From NCBI GenBank assembly GCA_027365385.1, contig DAHXNN010000072.1, forward strand, positions 1 to 35,131: a stretch of DNA of 35,131 nt, in the 5' to 3' direction. The stretch comes from Acidimicrobiaceae bacterium (GTDB taxonomy: Bacteria; Actinomycetota; Acidimicrobiia; Acidimicrobiales; Bog-793). The notes beneath the pieces were generated by a model. That model was not told the DNA's origin. It was given only the letters and a program-made list of their open reading frames with translations, and did no database searches. The position numbers were made by a program, and so were the translations under genes. Below, in pieces: positions 17,654 to 26,346 of this stretch; position 1 is the first letter of the stretch, and every line of letters starts with the position of its first letter.

Positions 17654-17995
17654 GTGATCGCGCCAAGCGAGGAGCAGCTCGCAGCGATCCGGTATGGCGC
17701 TGACGGGCTCGTGACCGCTGTGGTCCAGGAGGCGACGACCCGTGAGGTGCTCATGGTGGCGCACATGGACGCCGAGGCCTTGCGAAGGACGCTTGAGAGC
17801 GGCCGGACGTGGTTCTGGAGCCGCAGCCGTGCGGAGTACTGGTGCAAGGGTGAGACGTCGGGCGACCGCCAGTGGGTGCGCCGGGTCGCCTACGACTGCG
17901 ATGGAGACGCACTGCTCGTCGAGGTGGACCAGGACGGACGTGGCGCCTGCCACACGGGCGAGCGGTCGTGCTTCTTCCGTGACTTCGGCAGCTAG
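17654..17995 (+). CDS. hisI: Phosphoribosyl-AMP cyclohydrolase
   Basis: VVQEATTREVLMVAHMDAEALRRTLESGRTWFWSRSRAEYWCKGETSGDRQWVRRVAYDCDGDALLVEVDQDGRGACHTGERSCFFR. Confidence 0.95.
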   Translation: MIAPSEEQLAAIRYGADGLVTAVVQEATTREVLMVAHMDAEALRRTLESGRTWFWSRSRAEYWCKGETSGDRQWVRRVAYDCDGDALLVEVDQDGRGACHTGERSCFFRDFGS

Positions 17996-18005
17996 CGGCG
18001 ACGCG

Positions 18006-19565
18006 GTGGCGGGAACGGAGGCGAGGCACGGCGGGGCCGTGAGCTTCGCGAGGTTCCGCGAGCTCGCGGGCGCGCACACCGTGGTGCCGGTGTGGACCGA
18101 GCTGCTCACCGACAGCCTGACCCCTGTCGGCGCGTTCCGCTCCGTCGTCGGCGAGGGCGACGGCTTCCTCCTCGAGTCGGTCGAGCACGGCGAGCGGTGG
18201 AGCCGCTTCTCGTTCCTCGGGCGCTCGCCCGTCGCGACGCTCGTCGCGCGCGGTCGGTCTGTCGAGGTCGTCTCGGGCGAGCTCCCCGTGGCGGTGCCTC
18301 TCGCGTCCGGCATCCTCGACTGCCTCGACGGTCTGCTCGCGGCGTGCCGCGCACCGGAGCTCCCGGAGCTCCCACCGCTGTCGAGCGGTGTCGTCGGCTA
18401 CCTCGGCTACGACGTCGTGCGGGAGATCGAGCGGCTGGGCGAGCCGCTCGCGGACGACCGAGGCCTGCCTGACGCTGTCGTGTCGGTCATCGGCGAGCTC
18501 GTGGCGTTCGACCACTGGCGTAGCCGGGCCGTCCTTGTAGACAACGTGGTGCTGCCGGGCACCTCCGAGCTCCAGAGCCGCTACGAGAGCGCGCTCGGCA
18601 GGCTGGAGGTGCTGCGGCGCGATCTCGAGCGCCCGGTCGCCGAGCAGCTCGTCGCGCCCCCGGAGCGAGACGAGACGCTCGCCCCCAGCGCGGTCCGCCG
18701 CGTCCTCAGCTCGGAGGCCTACTGCCTCGCGGTCGACGCAGCCAAGGAGCACATCCGGGCTGGTGACGCCTTCCAGGTCGTGCTCTCGCAGCGCTTCGAC
18801 CTCGAGCTCGGTGTCGACCCGTTCGACGTCTACAGGGTGCTCCGCCAGGTGAACCCGAGCCCGTACATGTTCTTCGTGCGCCAGGGTGGCGTCTGCGTCG
18901 TCGGCGCGTCCCCGGAGCCGATGGTCCAGCTGACCGGGGGACGCGTGGTGTCCCGGCCGATCGCCGGCACCCGAAGGCGTGGAGCGACCGAAGAGGAGGA
19001 TCGCAAGCTCGCGGCAGAGCTCTCCGAGCACCCGAAGGAGCGGGCAGAGCACGTGATGCTCGTGGATCTCGCGCGCAACGACGTCGGCCGGGTCGTCCGC
19101 TTCGGCACCGAGCAGGTCGACGAGCTATTCACCCTGGAGCGCTACAGCCACGTCATGCACATGACGTCCCAGGTCTCCGGGCAGCTGCTCCCCGGGAAGG
19201 GGCCGGTCGACGTGCTAAGAGCGACCCTGCCAGCGGGGACGGTGTCGGGTGCACCGAAGGTGCGTGCCATGGAGATCATCGACGAGCTCGAGCCCACGCG
19301 GCGCGGTCCCTACGCGGGGGTCGTCGGCTATCTCGACTTCTCGGGCAACCTCGACACGGCGATCGCGATCCGGACACTCGTCGTCGGGCCCGATGGTCGA
19401 GCGTCGGTGCAGGCCGGTGCGGGCATCGTGGCCGACAGCGACCCGGAGGCAGAGGACCGCGAGTGCCAGGCCAAGGCGGCGTCGATCCTCACGGCGGTCG
19501 CCGGGGCCCGGCGCATCGCCGCGGCGCGGGCAGCGTGTCCGCCCCGACCGGGGGGCGGCGGGTGA
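18006..19565 (+). CDS. trpE: Anthranilate synthase component I
   Basis: GDAFQVVLSQRFDLEL, PSPYMFFVRQGGVCVVGASPEPMVQL, RPIAGTRRRG, LVDLARNDVGRV, PAGTVSGAPKVRAMEIIDELEP. Start GTG 18006 or 18039. Confidence 0.94.
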   Translation: MAGTEARHGGAVSFARFRELAGAHTVVPVWTELLTDSLTPVGAFRSVVGEGDGFLLESVEHGERWSRFSFLGRSPVATLVARGRSVEVVSGELPVAVPLASGILDCLDGLLAACRAPELPELPPLSSGVVGYLGYDVVREIERLGEPLADDRGLPDAVVSVIGELVAFDHWRSRAVLVDNVVLPGTSELQSRYESALGRLEVLRRDLERPVAEQLVAPPERDETLAPSAVRRVLSSEAYCLAVDAAKEHIRAGDAFQVVLSQRFDLELGVDPFDVYRVLRQVNPSPYMFFVRQGGVCVVGASPEPMVQLTGGRVVSRPIAGTRRRGATEEEDRKLAAELSEHPKERAEHVMLVDLARNDVGRVVRFGTEQVDELFTLERYSHVMHMTSQVSGQLLPGKGPVDVLRATLPAGTVSGAPKVRAMEIIDELEPTRRGPYAGVVGYLDFSGNLDTAIAIRTLVVGPDGRASVQAGAGIVADSDPEAEDRECQAKAASILTAVAGARRIAAARAACPPRPGGGG

Positions 19566-20524
19566 CGAGCCAGGACGGCCCACCGCAGAGGCTCTCGATC
19601 GCCGAGACCTACGACGCTTTCGCTCGTGGCGTCGCCGGGACCGTCACGAGCTGTGACGTCGTACGCGTGACGGGACGCGATGCGTTGAGCTACCTGCAGA
19701 GTCAGTGCACGCAGGATCTCGCGTCGCTCGCGGTCGGGTCCTCGGCCGAGTCCCTCCTGCTCTCGCCGCAGGGCAAGATCGACGCCTACGTCCGGGTGGC
19801 CCGCTCGGGCGAGGAGGAGGCCCTCGTCGTCGTGGCAGCTGGCTACGGCGAGGTGGTCGTCGCTCGGCTCAAGCGGTTCCGGCTCCGGGTGCACGTCGAG
19901 CTGGAGCAGCTCGACTGGCAGTGCGTGCAGCTGCGCGGACCGGGAGCCGGCGAGCTCGCGGAGGGGCGCGCACCGGACACCGTGGCTCTCGCGGTGTCGT
20001 GGCCCGGGGCGGCCGGAGTCGACCTCGTCGGGGCTGGTGCACGTCTTCCCGACAACGTGGCCGAGGGTGATCAGGCGGCGTTCGAGGCCCTGAGGATCGA
20101 GTCGGGCCAGCCGGCTCTCGGCGCCGAGATCACCGAGCGCTCGATTGCCCACGAGGTCGGCATCACCGAGCGGACGGTGAGCTTCACGAAGGGCTGCTTC
20201 CCCGGCCAGGAGCTCGTCGCGCGCATCGACGCCCGTGGAGCCAACGTGCCGCGGCGACTTCGCGGGGTCGTCGTGGCGGCGGCGGAGGCCGTCCGGCTGC
20301 CCGCGGAGCTCCGTCTCGACGGTCGGACAGTTGGCGAGCTGACGAGCGTCGCATGGTCGCCGAGGCTCGGTGCGTCGGTCGGTCTGGCGTCGGTGCGCCG
20401 CGAGGTGGTGCCCCCGGCGATGCTGACTCTCATCCCGCTGGACTCCGATGCGCCCTCTCCCGACGCGTCCCGGTCGGGCGGGTACCCGGCCGAGGTGCGC
20501 GAGCTTCCGATCACCGGCGGCTAG
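19562..20524 (+). CDS. ygfZ: YgfZ/GcvT-like folate-binding protein (Fe-S maintenance family)
   Basis: GRDALSYLQSQCTQDL and signature TKGCFPGQELVARIDARG. Confidence 0.88.
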   Translation: MTSQDGPPQRLSIAETYDAFARGVAGTVTSCDVVRVTGRDALSYLQSQCTQDLASLAVGSSAESLLLSPQGKIDAYVRVARSGEEEALVVVAAGYGEVVVARLKRFRLRVHVELEQLDWQCVQLRGPGAGELAEGRAPDTVALAVSWPGAAGVDLVGAGARLPDNVAEGDQAAFEALRIESGQPALGAEITERSIAHEVGITERTVSFTKGCFPGQELVARIDARGANVPRRLRGVVVAAAEAVRLPAELRLDGRTVGELTSVAWSPRLGASVGLASVRREVVPPAMLTLIPLDSDAPSPDASRSGGYPAEVRELPITGG

Positions 20525-21951
20525 GCACGAGGGCCAGCCGGGGCCTGGCGGTGCGGCAGATGGACGCCGATCCGGGTGCCGCCATCTGGCCCGAGCGGCG
20601 AGTCGACGACGACCTCGCCGTGCATAGCGTGTGTCAGCTCCGCGACGATGGCGAGACCGAGCCCCGTCCCCGCTGCACGGGTTGGCTGCCGGCTCGAGGT
20701 GAACAGGCGCTCGAAGATGTGCGGCAGGTCCTCGGCGTCGATGCCTGGTCCGTCGTCTTCGACCACGACGACGACGCGACCGCCTGTGCCTGACGCAGTG
20801 CCTGACGCCGCGCTCGAATCTGTGCGCACGAGGACGCGCGAGCGTGCGAACTTGAGCGCGTTCTCGACGAGGTTCGAGACGACCTGCGCGAGGCGGTCCG
20901 CGTCGCCCGCGACGACAAGGCCCGCCTGCGGGCGTTCGACGACGAGGTCGACCGCGGCACCCTCGAACGCGTAGCGCAATGCCTCTGCGGCGTCCGCGGC
21001 GCAGCTCCCGGCATCGAGCTCGACGAGACGGAGAGAGAACTGGTGCGCGTCGAGGCGCGCGAGGTCGAGCAGGTCCCCGATGAGCCGCTGCAACCTCCTC
21101 GCCTCCGCGACGACGATCGCGGCGGCCCGGGCCGGATCCGGCGCGGCATTGTCGGCGATCGCCTCCGCGTAGCCGCGGATCGAGGTGAGGGGGGTCCGCA
21201 GGTCGTGGGAGATGGACAGGAGGAACTCCCGTTCGAGATGTCGGGCGCGAGCCAGCGCGGCGGCCATCGTGTTGAGCGAGCTCGCGAGTCCTGCGATCTC
21301 GGGGTACGCGTTGGTCGGGATCGCGACGCGCGCCTCGAGGTCGCCGGCAGCGACGCGGGCCGCTGCGGCGCTCGCCGCGACGAGCCCCCGGGAGATGCGC
21401 CGTGCGATCTCGGACGCGGCCACTGCGGCGACGACGAGGGCGATACCGCTAGCGAGGAGGTAGTACAGGGCACTGCTCGTGGGAGAGCTGACGTCGCTCT
21501 CGAGCGCGTAGGCGACAGTCTGGCGAGCGAGGCCTGCGAGCGCAGGTGGCGTCGACAGGATCGGCACCGCTGCGAAGGCGACGCTTCCGACGACCCCGCT
21601 CGCCGGCTTGCCGTCCGCGAGCGACGTCGCGTCGATCGCAGATGCCGGGACGCCGGCGAGCGGATCGGTGCGGAGCACGCCACCCGACACGACGAGCACC
21701 GCCCCGCGTGTCCCGGCCACGCTGTCCACGAGGCGGAGGATCGCTTGGGACCCGTGCTGGTCCGGGCTCGCGAACAGAGCCGCGAGCGGCTTCGTGGATA
21801 TCGACGAGGTGAGAGCTTCGGCCTGCCGCAGCACGGCGGACTCGGCGCGCTGGTCGGCGGCTCGACGCTCGAGGCTCAGGCTGATCACCCCGGCGACGGT
21901 GAGCGCGCCGACGAGGATCATGACGACGGCGAGGGTGATCCGGGCTCTCAC
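20521..21951 (-). CDS. Two-component sensor histidine kinase (HAMP, HisKA, HATPase)
   Basis: EFLLSISHDLRTPLTSIRGYAEAI, VVSNLVENALKFA, VVEDDGPGIDAEDLPHIFERLFTSSRQ, GTGLGLAIV; N-terminal TM and extracytoplasmic domain. Confidence 0.93.
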   Translation of the reverse strand: MRARITLAVVMILVGALTVAGVISLSLERRAADQRAESAVLRQAEALTSSISTKPLAALFASPDQHGSQAILRLVDSVAGTRGAVLVVSGGVLRTDPLAGVPASAIDATSLADGKPASGVVGSVAFAAVPILSTPPALAGLARQTVAYALESDVSSPTSSALYYLLASGIALVVAAVAASEIARRISRGLVAASAAAARVAAGDLEARVAIPTNAYPEIAGLASSLNTMAAALARARHLEREFLLSISHDLRTPLTSIRGYAEAIADNAAPDPARAAAIVVAEARRLQRLIGDLLDLARLDAHQFSLRLVELDAGSCAADAAEALRYAFEGAAVDLVVERPQAGLVVAGDADRLAQVVSNLVENALKFARSRVLVRTDSSAASGTASGTGGRVVVVVEDDGPGIDAEDLPHIFERLFTSSRQPTRAAGTGLGLAIVAELTHAMHGEVVVDSPLGPDGGTRIGVHLPHRQAPAGPRA

Positions 21952-21995
21952 GGTCCCGTCGTGCGGGTGGCGTTCACGCCGCGGTGCCCTGCCAC
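21948..21995 (-). CDS. Putative bridging micro-ORF (15 aa) between response regulator and kinase
   Basis: GTG GCA GGG CAC CGC GGC GTG AAC GCC ACC CGC ACG ACG GGA CCG TGA; stop overlaps kinase GTG start. Confidence 0.25.
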   Translation of the reverse strand: MAGHRGVNATRTTGP

Positions 21996-22005
21996 GCCGC
22001 GGTGC
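21975..22005. repeat. 13-bp exact repeat (cacgccgcggtgc) twice at 18-bp period in regulator-kinase gap
   Basis: Copies at 21975-21987 and 21993-22005. Confidence 0.85.
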
Positions 22006-22716
22006 TCAGTCGCACCGGTAGCCGACGCCCCAGACGGTCGCGAGTGGCAGCGCGTCGCCGAGCTTGCGGCGGAGCTGGCGGACGTGGACGTCGACGGTTC
22101 GCTCGTCGCCGTACCAGCCGCTGCCCCACACGGCGTCGAGGAGCTGCTGGCGTGAGAACACGATGCCGGGGTTCTCGGCGAAGTGGGCGAGCAGGTCGAA
22201 CTCTCGAGCCGTGAGCTGGACGATCGCTCCGGATGCCGCGACCTCCCTGCGCAAGGTGTCGACGACGACCGAGCCCACGGTCATCGGCTCGTCCGCCGGA
22301 CGCCGGCCGTTCTCGGAGCGTCGCAGGATCGCGCGGACCCGGGCGACGAGCTCTCTCGGCGAGAAGGGCTTGGTGATGTAGTCGTCCGCACCGAGCTCGA
22401 GGCCGAGGACCCTGTCGAGCTCGTCGTCGCGGGCGGTGACCATGACGACGGGCACGTCGCTCGTCTTGCGCAGCTCGCGACAGGCCTGCAACCCGTCGAG
22501 GGGGCCCGGCAGGCCGATGTCGAACATCACGAGGCAGGGACGCTCCTGGGCAACGAGCTCGAGCCCTCGACGGGCGTCCGAGGCCTGCAGGACGCGGAAG
22601 CCCGCATTGCGCAGGTAGAGGTCGACGAGCTCGGCGATGTTGCGATCGTCCTCGACGACGACGATCGTGCCGTTCGTCGTCTCCTGCTCGACGGGTCCTT
22701 GCATCGGCTCCACCAT
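22006..22716 (-). CDS. OmpR/PhoB-family response regulator
   Basis: TIVVVEDDRNIAELVDLYLRNAGF, VMFDIGLPG, VVMVTARDDELDRVLGLELGADDYITKPFSPRELVARVRAILRR, winged-helix ERTVDVHVRQLRRKLG...TVWGVGYRC. Confidence 0.94.
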   Translation of the reverse strand: MVEPMQGPVEQETTNGTIVVVEDDRNIAELVDLYLRNAGFRVLQASDARRGLELVAQERPCLVMFDIGLPGPLDGLQACRELRKTSDVPVVMVTARDDELDRVLGLELGADDYITKPFSPRELVARVRAILRRSENGRRPADEPMTVGSVVVDTLRREVAASGAIVQLTAREFDLLAHFAENPGIVFSRQQLLDAVWGSGWYGDERTVDVHVRQLRRKLGDALPLATVWGVGYRCD

Positions 22717-22812
22717 GGACACAGCGTGGCACGCTGGCGTCCTCTCGGCACGCGTACGGCGGCTACGACGTCGCCGAGGTGTTGCCGCGGCGCGCCCGGT
22801 AGGGTGGCAGGG

Positions 22813-23601
22813 GTGGCGACGTACCTCGACGAGATCGTTGCGCACCACCGGGCCCGTGTCGCGTCGGACGACAGGTCGACTGCCGTGCTCGAGCGGGCGG
22901 CGCAGGCCGCGTCCGCCCCGAGGCCCTTCGCGAGCGCGCTACGCGGGAGTGCCGGGGTGTCGTTGATCGCAGAGGTCAAGAGGCGCTCGCCCTCGAAGGG
23001 CGTCCTGTCGCCCGGGCTCGATCCTGCCGCTCTCGCGCGCGCCTACGTGGCGGGAGGGGCCGCGTGCCTGTCCGTGCTCACCGACGAGGCGTACTTCTCG
23101 GGGAGCCGGGCAGACCTCGAGACCGCTCGCGCTGCCGTCACATTGCCGGTGCTGCGCAAGGACTTCACGCTCTGCGAGCACGACGTCCTCGACGCTCGCG
23201 CCATGGGAGCGGACGCAGTCCTGCTGATCGTCGCCGCTCTCGACGACGACGAGCTCGCGCGGCTCCGCGGCCTCGTGGAGAGCCTGGCCATGACTGCTCT
23301 TGTCGAGGTCCACGACGAGCTGGAGCTCGGGCGCGCGCTCGACGCCGGCGCGACGGTCGTCGGCGTCAACCAGCGCGATCTCCACACCTTCTCGGTCGAC
23401 CCCGACCGTGCGGCGCGGGTCGCTGCCGCGATGCCCGGCGGCGTGGTGAAGGTGGCGGAGTCCGGGATACGAGACCGTGACGACGTCGACCGCCTCGCTG
23501 GAGCGGGGTTCGACGCGATGCTCGTCGGAGAGGTGCTCGTGACCTCCGGCGACCCGGCGACGGCTGCGCTCGAGCTCGTCGGCGGTGTCGGGTGTTCGTG
23601 A
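22813..23601 (+). CDS. trpC: Indole-3-glycerol phosphate synthase
   Basis: YLDEIVAHHRARV, LIAEVKRRSPSKGVL, LSVLTDEAYFSGSRADL, VLRKDFTL, VVGVNQRDLHTFSVD, VAESGIRDRDDV. Confidence 0.95.
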   Translation: MATYLDEIVAHHRARVASDDRSTAVLERAAQAASAPRPFASALRGSAGVSLIAEVKRRSPSKGVLSPGLDPAALARAYVAGGAACLSVLTDEAYFSGSRADLETARAAVTLPVLRKDFTLCEHDVLDARAMGADAVLLIVAALDDDELARLRGLVESLAMTALVEVHDELELGRALDAGATVVGVNQRDLHTFSVDPDRAARVAAAMPGGVVKVAESGIRDRDDVDRLAGAGFDAMLVGEVLVTSGDPATAALELVGGVGCS

Positions 23602-24248
23602 AGATCTGCGGCATCACGACCGAGGAGGATGCCCTCCTCGCCGTCGCGATGGGTGCCGATGCCGTCGGGTTCGTCTTCGCGCCCTCGCCACGCCAGGTCG
23701 CCGTCGGCAAGGTCGCGGAGATCGTCCGGCGGCTCCCGGCCGAGATCGTCACCGTCGGCGTGTTCCGCGACGCGCTCCCCGCGCGGGTCGTCGAGGTCGT
23801 CCTCGGTGCGGGGCTCGGCGCAGCCCAGCTACACGGCAGCGAGAGCCCCGAGCAGTGTGCTGAGGTCGCCGAGCACGTCCCGATGGTCCTGAAGGCCGTC
23901 GCCGCGCAGGACCCCGGTCTCGCGACGGCGTCGCGCTACAAGGTCACGGCCATCCTCGTCGACGCTCCGTCCCCCGGGTCGGGCCGGGTCTTCGACTGGC
24001 GCCTCGCGGAGCACGTCCCCGGGGTGCGCCGGCTCGTGCTCGCCGGTGGCCTCACGCCGGGAAACGTCGGCGAGGCGATCCGCCGGGTGCGCCCGTGGGG
24101 CGTCGACGTGAGCTCGGGAGTCGAGTCCTCGCCGGGCCACAAGGATCCGAGCAAGGTCCGTGCCTTCGTCCAGGCGGCCCGTGGTGCGAGCCCCGAGGCG
24201 TACGAGCCTGCGACCGACGCTCCCTATGACTGGCAGGAGGAGCTGTGA
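23592..24248 (+). CDS. trpF: Phosphoribosylanthranilate isomerase
   Basis: [82 protein letters not shown] 23598 is an alternative start. Confidence 0.94.
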   Translation: MFVKICGITTEEDALLAVAMGADAVGFVFAPSPRQVAVGKVAEIVRRLPAEIVTVGVFRDALPARVVEVVLGAGLGAAQLHGSESPEQCAEVAEHVPMVLKAVAAQDPGLATASRYKVTAILVDAPSPGSGRVFDWRLAEHVPGVRRLVLAGGLTPGNVGEAIRRVRPWGVDVSSGVESSPGHKDPSKVRAFVQAARGASPEAYEPATDAPYDWQEEL

Positions 24249-25438
24249 GCGTGCACGACGAGGTGCCGGCGACGTTGATGGGCAGGCCAGGAGGCGACGG
24301 CCGATTCGGGGAGTACGGCGGGCGCTTCGTCCCCGAGTCACTCGTGCCTGCGTGCATGGAGCTCGCGGACGCGTTCGAGAGCGCCTGGTCGGATCCGGCG
24401 TTCCGCGCCCGCCTCGACGGGCTCCTCGGCTCCTACGCGGGCCGGCCGACACCGGTCACCGAGTGCCTCCGGCTCTCCGAGCGACTCGGCGTGCGCGTCC
24501 TTCTCAAGCGCGAGGACCTTACCCACACCGGGTCGCACAAGATCAACAACGTCCTCGGCCAGGCACTCCTCGCGGAGCGGATGGGCAAGCGGCGTCTCGT
24601 CGCCGAGACCGGCGCCGGTCAGCACGGCGTCGCCTCGGCGACCGCTGCGGCCCTTCTCGGGCTCGAGTGCGTGGTCTACATGGGAGCGGTCGACGTGGAG
24701 CGCCAGTCGCTCAACGTGTTCCGGATGGAGCTCCTTGGTGCCGAGGTGCGGACGGTCCTCTCCGGGAGCAGGACGTTGAAGGACGCCGTCAACGAAGCGT
24801 TGCGTGACTGGGTGGCGTCGGTCGAGACGACCCACTACTGCCTCGGGTCGGTGATGGGGCCGCACCCGTATCCGTACATGGTGCGCCAGTTCCAGCGGGT
24901 CGTGGGCGAGGAGGCGCGAGAGCAGTGCCGGGTGCTCCTCGGGGGCGACGATCCCGACGTGGTGGTGGCGTGCATCGGCGGCGGGTCGAACGCGGCCGGC
25001 ACGTTCGCGGGCTTCGTCGACACCCGCGCCGAGCTCGTCGGCGTCGAGGCGGCCGGCGGTGCCGCCCTCGGCAACGGGCTGCCGGGTGTCGTCCACGGGA
25101 TGCGCTCGCAGTTCCTCCAGGACGAGGCTGGTCAGATCCTCGAGGCGCATTCGATCTCGGCCGGTCTCGACTATCCCGGCATCGGCCCAGAGCACGCCCA
25201 CCTCGCGGCCATCGGGCGAGCCCGCTACCACGCGGTCGGCGACGCGGAGGTCCTCGACGCCTTCCGCCTCCTCGCCGAGACCGAGGGGATCATCCCCGCG
25301 CTCGAGCCGGCGCACGCGGTCGCCTGGCTCGTCCGCGCGGCCGGCTCCGGCGAGCTCACGCCGGGCACGACGGTGCTCCTCACGATGTCTGGGCGTGGGG
25401 ACAAAGACGTCCAGCAGGTCAAGGAGATGCTCGGGTGA
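24245..25438 (+). CDS. trpB: Tryptophan synthase beta chain
   Basis: [74 protein letters not shown]. Confidence 0.97.
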   Translation: MSVHDEVPATLMGRPGGDGRFGEYGGRFVPESLVPACMELADAFESAWSDPAFRARLDGLLGSYAGRPTPVTECLRLSERLGVRVLLKREDLTHTGSHKINNVLGQALLAERMGKRRLVAETGAGQHGVASATAAALLGLECVVYMGAVDVERQSLNVFRMELLGAEVRTVLSGSRTLKDAVNEALRDWVASVETTHYCLGSVMGPHPYPYMVRQFQRVVGEEAREQCRVLLGGDDPDVVVACIGGGSNAAGTFAGFVDTRAELVGVEAAGGAALGNGLPGVVHGMRSQFLQDEAGQILEAHSISAGLDYPGIGPEHAHLAAIGRARYHAVGDAEVLDAFRLLAETEGIIPALEPAHAVAWLVRAAGSGELTPGTTVLLTMSGRGDKDVQQVKEMLG

Positions 25439-26280
25439 GCGCGTCGGCGACCCCACCGCTCGACCAGCCGGGACGGGGCCACCCGGAGGCCAGCGGGACC
25501 GTGCCGGGGAGGCTCGAGGCGCACCTGCGGTCGAGGCGCGCGGCGGGTCGCAAGCTCGTCGTGCCGTACGTGACCGGAGGGCTTGGCGAGGACTGGCTCG
25601 ACGTCGTCCGCGCCGTGGCGGCAGCGGGTGCGGACGCCATCGAGATCGGCCTGCCCTTCTCGGACCCTGTCATGGACGGCCCGACGATCCAGGAGGCGTC
25701 GCAGCGTGCGCTCGAGGCCGGCGCGACGCCGCAGGGGATCGTCGCGGCGCTGCGCTCGGCCGACGTGGACGTGCCGATCGCGGTGATGACCTACTACAAC
25801 ATCGTCGCTCGCGCCGGGCACCGGCGCATGGCGAGCGAGCTCGCGCGCTGCGGGGTGGTGGCGGCGATCCTGCCGGACCTTCCCGTCGACGAGGCCGGTC
25901 CGTGGGCCGAGGCGGCCGACGAGGCCGGGATCGAGACCGTCATGCTCGCCGCGCCGACGACGCCGGACGACCGGCTCGAGGTGATCTGCAGGCGCTCCCG
26001 GGGCTTCGTCTACGCGGTCGGGATGCTCGGGGTCACGGGGGAGCGGCGCGAGCTGGCCGCGTCCGCGGTCGCGATCGCTGCTCGCTGCAAGCGCGCGACC
26101 GACCTGCCCGTCCTCGTCGGAGTCGGTGTGTCGAACGCGGAGCAGGCCCGTGAGATATGTGCCGTTGCCGACGGCGTGGTCGTGGGCTCCGCGCTCGTGC
26201 GGCGCCTGCTCGAGGGAGCCGGTCCCGAGGGCGCCGGTGAGCTCGTCGCCGCGCTGCGGGCGGGCGTCGACGAGGGCTGA
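25435..26280 (+). CDS. trpA: Tryptophan synthase alpha chain
   Basis: [62 protein letters not shown]. Confidence 0.95.
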   Translation: MSASATPPLDQPGRGHPEASGTVPGRLEAHLRSRRAAGRKLVVPYVTGGLGEDWLDVVRAVAAAGADAIEIGLPFSDPVMDGPTIQEASQRALEAGATPQGIVAALRSADVDVPIAVMTYYNIVARAGHRRMASELARCGVVAAILPDLPVDEAGPWAEAADEAGIETVMLAAPTTPDDRLEVICRRSRGFVYAVGMLGVTGERRELAASAVAIAARCKRATDLPVLVGVGVSNAEQAREICAVADGVVVGSALVRRLLEGAGPEGAGELVAALRAGVDEG

Positions 26281-26312
26281 GCGCGGCAGAGGGACGGGTC
26301 CGGCAGGCTCCT

Positions 26313-26346
26313 GCATGAGTATGCGAGCACGTGTATCATCATCCGG
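26313..26346 (+). promoter_or_regulatory. Candidate argC promoter (-10 TATCAT 26334-26339) with upstream GCAT-gagt-ATGC dyad (26313-26324), possible ArgR operator
   Basis: -10 hexamer 7 nt before GTG 26347; dyad sits in the -35 region. No alignment to an ARG-box model possible here. Confidence 0.45.

Noticed and set aside
17995-18042. Coupled micro-ORF between hisI and trpE
   Set aside because: The frame ending at the TGA in GTGAGC (18039-18044) has no ATG/GTG/TTG start after the preceding stop, so the bridging pattern fails here.
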